This document shows, one piece after another, positions 6,411 to 9,108 of a stretch of 9,108 nt of DNA. The position numbers and the translations under genes are program-made. The notes beneath the pieces were generated by a model that had not been told where the DNA came from, searched no databases, and saw nothing but the letters and a program-made list of their open reading frames with translations. Every line of letters starts with the position of its first letter. Position 1 is the first letter of the stretch. Origin of the DNA: Anaerolineae bacterium (GTDB taxonomy: Bacteria > Chloroflexota > Anaerolineae > Anaerolineales > Villigracilaceae); contig DQGV01000436.1 of assembly GCA_003524705.1 (NCBI GenBank), forward strand, positions 1 through 9,108, given 5' to 3'.

Positions 6411-7585
6411 AAAAACAAAGCAATCAACAATGGAGTTATCCTTTTCGTTACACAATGGGTGTTATTCTTTTCGTTGCCGTCGTGGCATTTTTAATTTATG
6501 CACGTGAAGCCGTGAAGATGTTAATCATTGCAGGGTTTTCGGCATACTTAATTAGCCCGGCAGTTTTGTTCTTGACTGAAAAAACAAAATTAACGCGCAT
6601 GGCGGCAGTGAATGTTGTCTATTTTACTGCCATCATTTTTTTCGTGATTGTGCCCATTGGATTAACGCCTGTGTTCTTTGAAGAGATTCAAATTGTAGTA
6701 AAAGATTTATTAGATGTAACCACTGAATTAAGCAAAATGCTTTCTAAACCGATTCAATTTGCTGGCATGGAATTTCATTTTGAACAACTTGGCGATAGTA
6801 TCGGACATTTGCAAGATAACTTCTTAACACCATTACCCGAAGAAGCCTTAGAACTTTTAGAAGCCACCACCATTAACGTTTTATGGTTTTTGATTATTCT
6901 CGTGAGTGTGTATCTGTTTATGATGGAATGGCCCCGTATTAAAGATTGGATGGTTAACCTCGCGCCTGCAGATTATCACGACGATATGCTTGAGTTATAT
7001 AAACGTCTGCGAAACGTGTGGATGGCTTATTTACGCGGGCAAATTGTTTTGATGGTTGTAGTGTGGATTGCTTTTACAATTGCATGGGCAATTATTGGTA
7101 TTCCGGGTGCAATGGTGTTAGGTATAGCGGCGGGTTTGTTTACTTTAGTGCCAGATGTAGGACCAACGCTTGCGGCTTTACTTGCAATTGCTGTGGCGTT
7201 GCTTGAAGGCTCATCTTGGATTCGCTTGTCTGATGTTCCCAGCATAAATAATTTGATAGTGGCAGGGATTGTATTTTTAACTTATGTTGTTCTTATCAAT
7301 TTAAAAAATGCACTGGTTCGCCCAATTATTATGGGGCGTAGTTTGCATATGAACGAAGGGCTGATTTTTGTCGCTATCTTAATTGCCACCATTCTTGCGG
7401 GCATTATGGGTGCATTATTAATTGTGCCAGTCATGGCTTCTGTTTCTGTCATCATGGAGTACTTGCGCCGTAGTATTTTAGGTTTGCCTCCCTTTGCTGA
7501 TGATGGTGAAAATCAATTCAAAGTGCCAGAAGAAAAAATAAAACGCAAACGCGGACTTCGCCTCAAACGGAAATCTAGTGAATGA
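6407..7585 (+). CDS. AI-2E/PerM-family membrane protein
   Basis: This 392-residue polytopic membrane protein has about eight membrane segments. Two lie at the N-terminus (roughly 14-60) with a third near 67-90, then comes a long amphipathic stretch (about 90-155) that contains FEEIQIVVKDLLDVTTELSK. A C-terminal block follows with LVPDVGPTLAALLA (247-260), the family's PYIGP-like motif, and NALVRPIIMGRSLHMNEGLIFVAIL. The C-terminal tail is very basic (KIKRKRGLRLKRK) and presumably cytoplasmic. The family name comes from TqsA, linked to AI-2 export, but members include Na+/H+ antiporters and many of unknown function; nothing here indicates quorum signalling. ATG at 6407 overlaps the thrC stop by four bases and lacks a clear ribosome binding site, so translation probably depends on coupling. 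It overlaps the next start in the same way. Confidence 0.88.
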   Translation: MKKQSNQQWSYPFRYTMGVILFVAVVAFLIYAREAVKMLIIAGFSAYLISPAVLFLTEKTKLTRMAAVNVVYFTAIIFFVIVPIGLTPVFFEEIQIVVKDLLDVTTELSKMLSKPIQFAGMEFHFEQLGDSIGHLQDNFLTPLPEEALELLEATTINVLWFLIILVSVYLFMMEWPRIKDWMVNLAPADYHDDMLELYKRLRNVWMAYLRGQIVLMVVVWIAFTIAWAIIGIPGAMVLGIAAGLFTLVPDVGPTLAALLAIAVALLEGSSWIRLSDVPSINNLIVAGIVFLTYVVLINLKNALVRPIIMGRSLHMNEGLIFVAILIATILAGIMGALLIVPVMASVSVIMEYLRRSILGLPPFADDGENQFKVPEEKIKRKRGLRLKRKSSE

Positions 7586-8520
7586 AAATAACATATTCCA
7601 TTGTTGCCCCAATCTACAACGAAATAGATAATCTTCCTGAGTTGTATCGTCGCGTCAAGGAAGTGATGGACGCTTCAAACGAGACGTGGGAACTGATTCT
7701 CGTTGATGATGGCTCTACCGACGGTTCGACAGATAAAATCCGCGAACTTGCTCAGCAAGATAAAAAAGTTCGCCCTGTTATCTTTGCCCGCAATTTCGGA
7801 CATCAAGTAGCCATCACTGCTGGCTGGGATTATGCTCGTGGTGATGCCATTGTCATCATTGATGCTGATTTGCAAGACCCACCTGAAGTGATACTTGAAC
7901 TCGCAAAAAAATGGAAAGAAGGCTACGAAGTTGTCTATGCCGTCAGAAGCGAACGTGAAGGCGAATCATGGTTTAAGAAAGTAACCGCTTCTCTTTTCTA
8001 TCGAATCATTTATCGAATCACTGACGTAAAAATTCCAGTAGATACTGGTGACTTTCGTTTGATGGATAGAAAAGTTGTGGATGTTCTCAAACAAATGAAA
8101 GAACGCCATCGCTTTCCACGTGGCATGTCTGCTTGGGTTGGATTCAAACAAGTTGGAGTCACATACAAACGAGCCGCACGTGTGGCTGGTGTGACGAAAT
8201 ATCCGTTCAACAAAATGCTTCGGCTGGCATTGAACGCCATCACCAGTTTTTCATACTTTCCATTACAAGTGGCCACATTTTTTGGATTTGTCTCAGCAGG
8301 TGTATCAATTCTTGCAATCCCAATCGTCGCAATATTGCGTATTGCTGGCTCTCACTTTTTTGAAGGTCAAACCACAACATTGATATCTGTGTTGTTTCTC
8401 GGTGGCGTGCAATTAATTTCGCTGGGTATTCTCGGCGAATACATTGGACGTTTATACGACGAAGCCAAAGGCAGACCGTTGTATATTGTCCGCGAAGCAC
8501 CTGAAGATACTGAAAGTTAA
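7582..8520 (+). CDS. Family 2 glycosyltransferase, GtrB/DPM1-like, membrane-anchored
   Basis: This 312-residue enzyme probably moves a sugar from a nucleotide donor to a polyprenyl-phosphate lipid on the inner face of the membrane. The GT-A domain opens with YSIVAPIYNE and VDDGSTD (41-47), followed by RNFGHQVAITAGWDYARGD. The metal-binding acidic motif is DADLQDPPE at 94-102. VDTGDFRLM (153-161) and a RFPRGMSAWVGF stretch near 175-186 form the acceptor side and match DPMS-type enzymes. Two C-terminal membrane segments (about 223-254 and 264-287) and the tail GEYIGRLYDEAKGRPLYIV are the GtrB-type anchor. The start overlaps the previous stop (ATGA, 7582-7585), with only a weak GGAA upstream. 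Related enzymes serve O-antigen glucosylation, lipid modification or protein glycosylation; which one applies here is not visible. No GtrA-like flippase is adjacent. Confidence 0.92.
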   Translation: MKITYSIVAPIYNEIDNLPELYRRVKEVMDASNETWELILVDDGSTDGSTDKIRELAQQDKKVRPVIFARNFGHQVAITAGWDYARGDAIVIIDADLQDPPEVILELAKKWKEGYEVVYAVRSEREGESWFKKVTASLFYRIIYRITDVKIPVDTGDFRLMDRKVVDVLKQMKERHRFPRGMSAWVGFKQVGVTYKRAARVAGVTKYPFNKMLRLALNAITSFSYFPLQVATFFGFVSAGVSILAIPIVAILRIAGSHFFEGQTTTLISVLFLGGVQLISLGILGEYIGRLYDEAKGRPLYIVREAPEDTES

Positions 8521-8541
8521 TTCTTCTCACTTTTACAACCT

Positions 8542-9108
8542 ATGAATCTTTCATTTTTAAAAGACCGCGCCTTTCTGCGCGAAGTGCTTACTATCGCGCT
8601 TCCTATTTCATTTCAACAACTCATCAATGCCTCCCTGAACATGATAGATGTGTTAATGGTCGGGCAATTGGGTGAAGCCTCCATCGCCGCACTTGGTTTA
8701 TCCAATCAAGTATTTTTTGTTTTTATACTTTTGTTATTTGGTCTCACCAGCGGCATGGCAATTTTTGTTGCACAGTATTGGGGCAAAGGTGAAATAGACC
8801 CAATCCGCAAAGTGCTTGGTATGAGCATTGTGACCACATCTGCAATTGCATTAATTTTTACACTCGCCGCCACACTGTTTCCACATCGTCTGCTGGGATT
8901 TTATACTGAAGACCCTGAAGTTATTACAATTGGTTCGCGTTACTTAAAAATCGTTGGGCTTTCCTACATTGCAGTTGCCATTGCCACTTCATACATTGCC
9001 ACATTACGAAGTATCAAATTAATTAAACTTACAGTCATCGCAACAGTCTGTGCTTTAATTTTCAAAACGATAGTGGGATACACATTGATTTTCGGGCATT
9101 TTGGATTT
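8542..9108 (+). CDS. MATE-family efflux transporter, NorM-like (3' truncated)
   Basis: The frame is open from ATG 8542 to the last base and shows 189 residues, about 40% of a typical MATE protein of 440-460. These proteins export cationic drugs or other compounds in exchange for Na+ or H+. The first helix region, REVLTIALPISFQQLIN then MIDVLMVGQLGEASIAALG, is typical of the family. The Asp in MIDVLMVG is residue 36, where NorM proteins have a conserved functional acidic residue in TM1. FGLTSGMAIFVAQYWGKGE in the second to third helix and a FYTEDPEVITIGSRYLKI loop also fit. An in-frame stop at 8518-8520 limits the start, and no GTG or TTG occurs between. No Shine-Dalgarno is visible in TTACAACCT before the ATG. 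The gene starts 21 bases after the glycosyltransferase stop and may belong to the same transcript. Confidence 0.9.
   Translation, partial: MNLSFLKDRAFLREVLTIALPISFQQLINASLNMIDVLMVGQLGEASIAALGLSNQVFFVFILLLFGLTSGMAIFVAQYWGKGEIDPIRKVLGMSIVTTSAIALIFTLAATLFPHRLLGFYTEDPEVITIGSRYLKIVGLSYIAVAIATSYIATLRSIKLIKLTVIATVCALIFKTIVGYTLIFGHFGF

Noticed and set aside
6407..7585. Quorum-sensing function from the AI-2E family name
   Set aside because: The family is broad and functionally mixed; no LuxS, Lsr or other signalling gene is present in the window.
8521..8541. Leaderless promoter before the MATE gene
   Set aside because: The 21-base gap has no convincing -10 box (TTTTAC is poor), so read-through from the glycosyltransferase is simpler.

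Overview
All recognisable genes in this window lie on the + strand and are packed tightly. Intergenic gaps are 65 bases or less, and there is no RNA gene, CRISPR array, insertion sequence or integrase. The base composition is moderately AT-rich, about 37-40% G+C in two lines I counted by hand. The family content and the style of the threonine synthase (a short zinc-ribbon-like N-terminus before a PLP domain) remind me of Chloroflexota, perhaps Anaerolineae. That placement is an impression from memory and is not demonstrated by the sequence.

Region 1 (1-4448) is a four-gene ABC importer of the BMP/PnrA-RbsA-like class, the arrangement known from nucleoside importers such as NupNOPQ. It holds a 5'-truncated substrate-binding protein (1-858), a two-domain ATPase (924-2414) and two different permeases (2407-3453 and 3450-4448). 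A strong hairpin-plus-T-run terminator (874-907) sits between the binding-protein gene and the ATPase gene. It would let the binding protein be made in excess while some transcripts read through to the membrane and motor subunits. The last three genes overlap by 8 and 4 bases and should be translationally coupled. Purine nucleosides are the likely substrate class by family, but the ligand cannot be read from the sequence.

Region 2 (4472-5104) is a 210-residue protein I do not recognise. It is markedly AT-rich compared with both neighbours and rich in Tyr and Trp. It lies between the transporter operon and the next operon and is the most likely accessory or recently acquired gene here.

Region 3 (5142-8520) is a second compact operon: threonine synthase (thrC-like), an AI-2E/PerM-family membrane protein and a GtrB/DPM1-like family 2 glycosyltransferase. 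Each is joined to the next by an ATGA stop/start overlap. A possible extended -10 promoter just ahead of the first gene would give a leaderless or nearly leaderless mRNA. The three products share no obvious pathway, so the coupling more likely reflects shared expression than a common reaction.

Region 4 (8542-9108) is the start of a MATE-family multidrug/sodium antiporter gene that runs off the right edge.

I found no convincing new biological system. The items most worth a second look are the orphan gene at 4472-5104, the intra-operon palindromic terminator, and the putative leaderless promoter with its overlapping inverted repeat.
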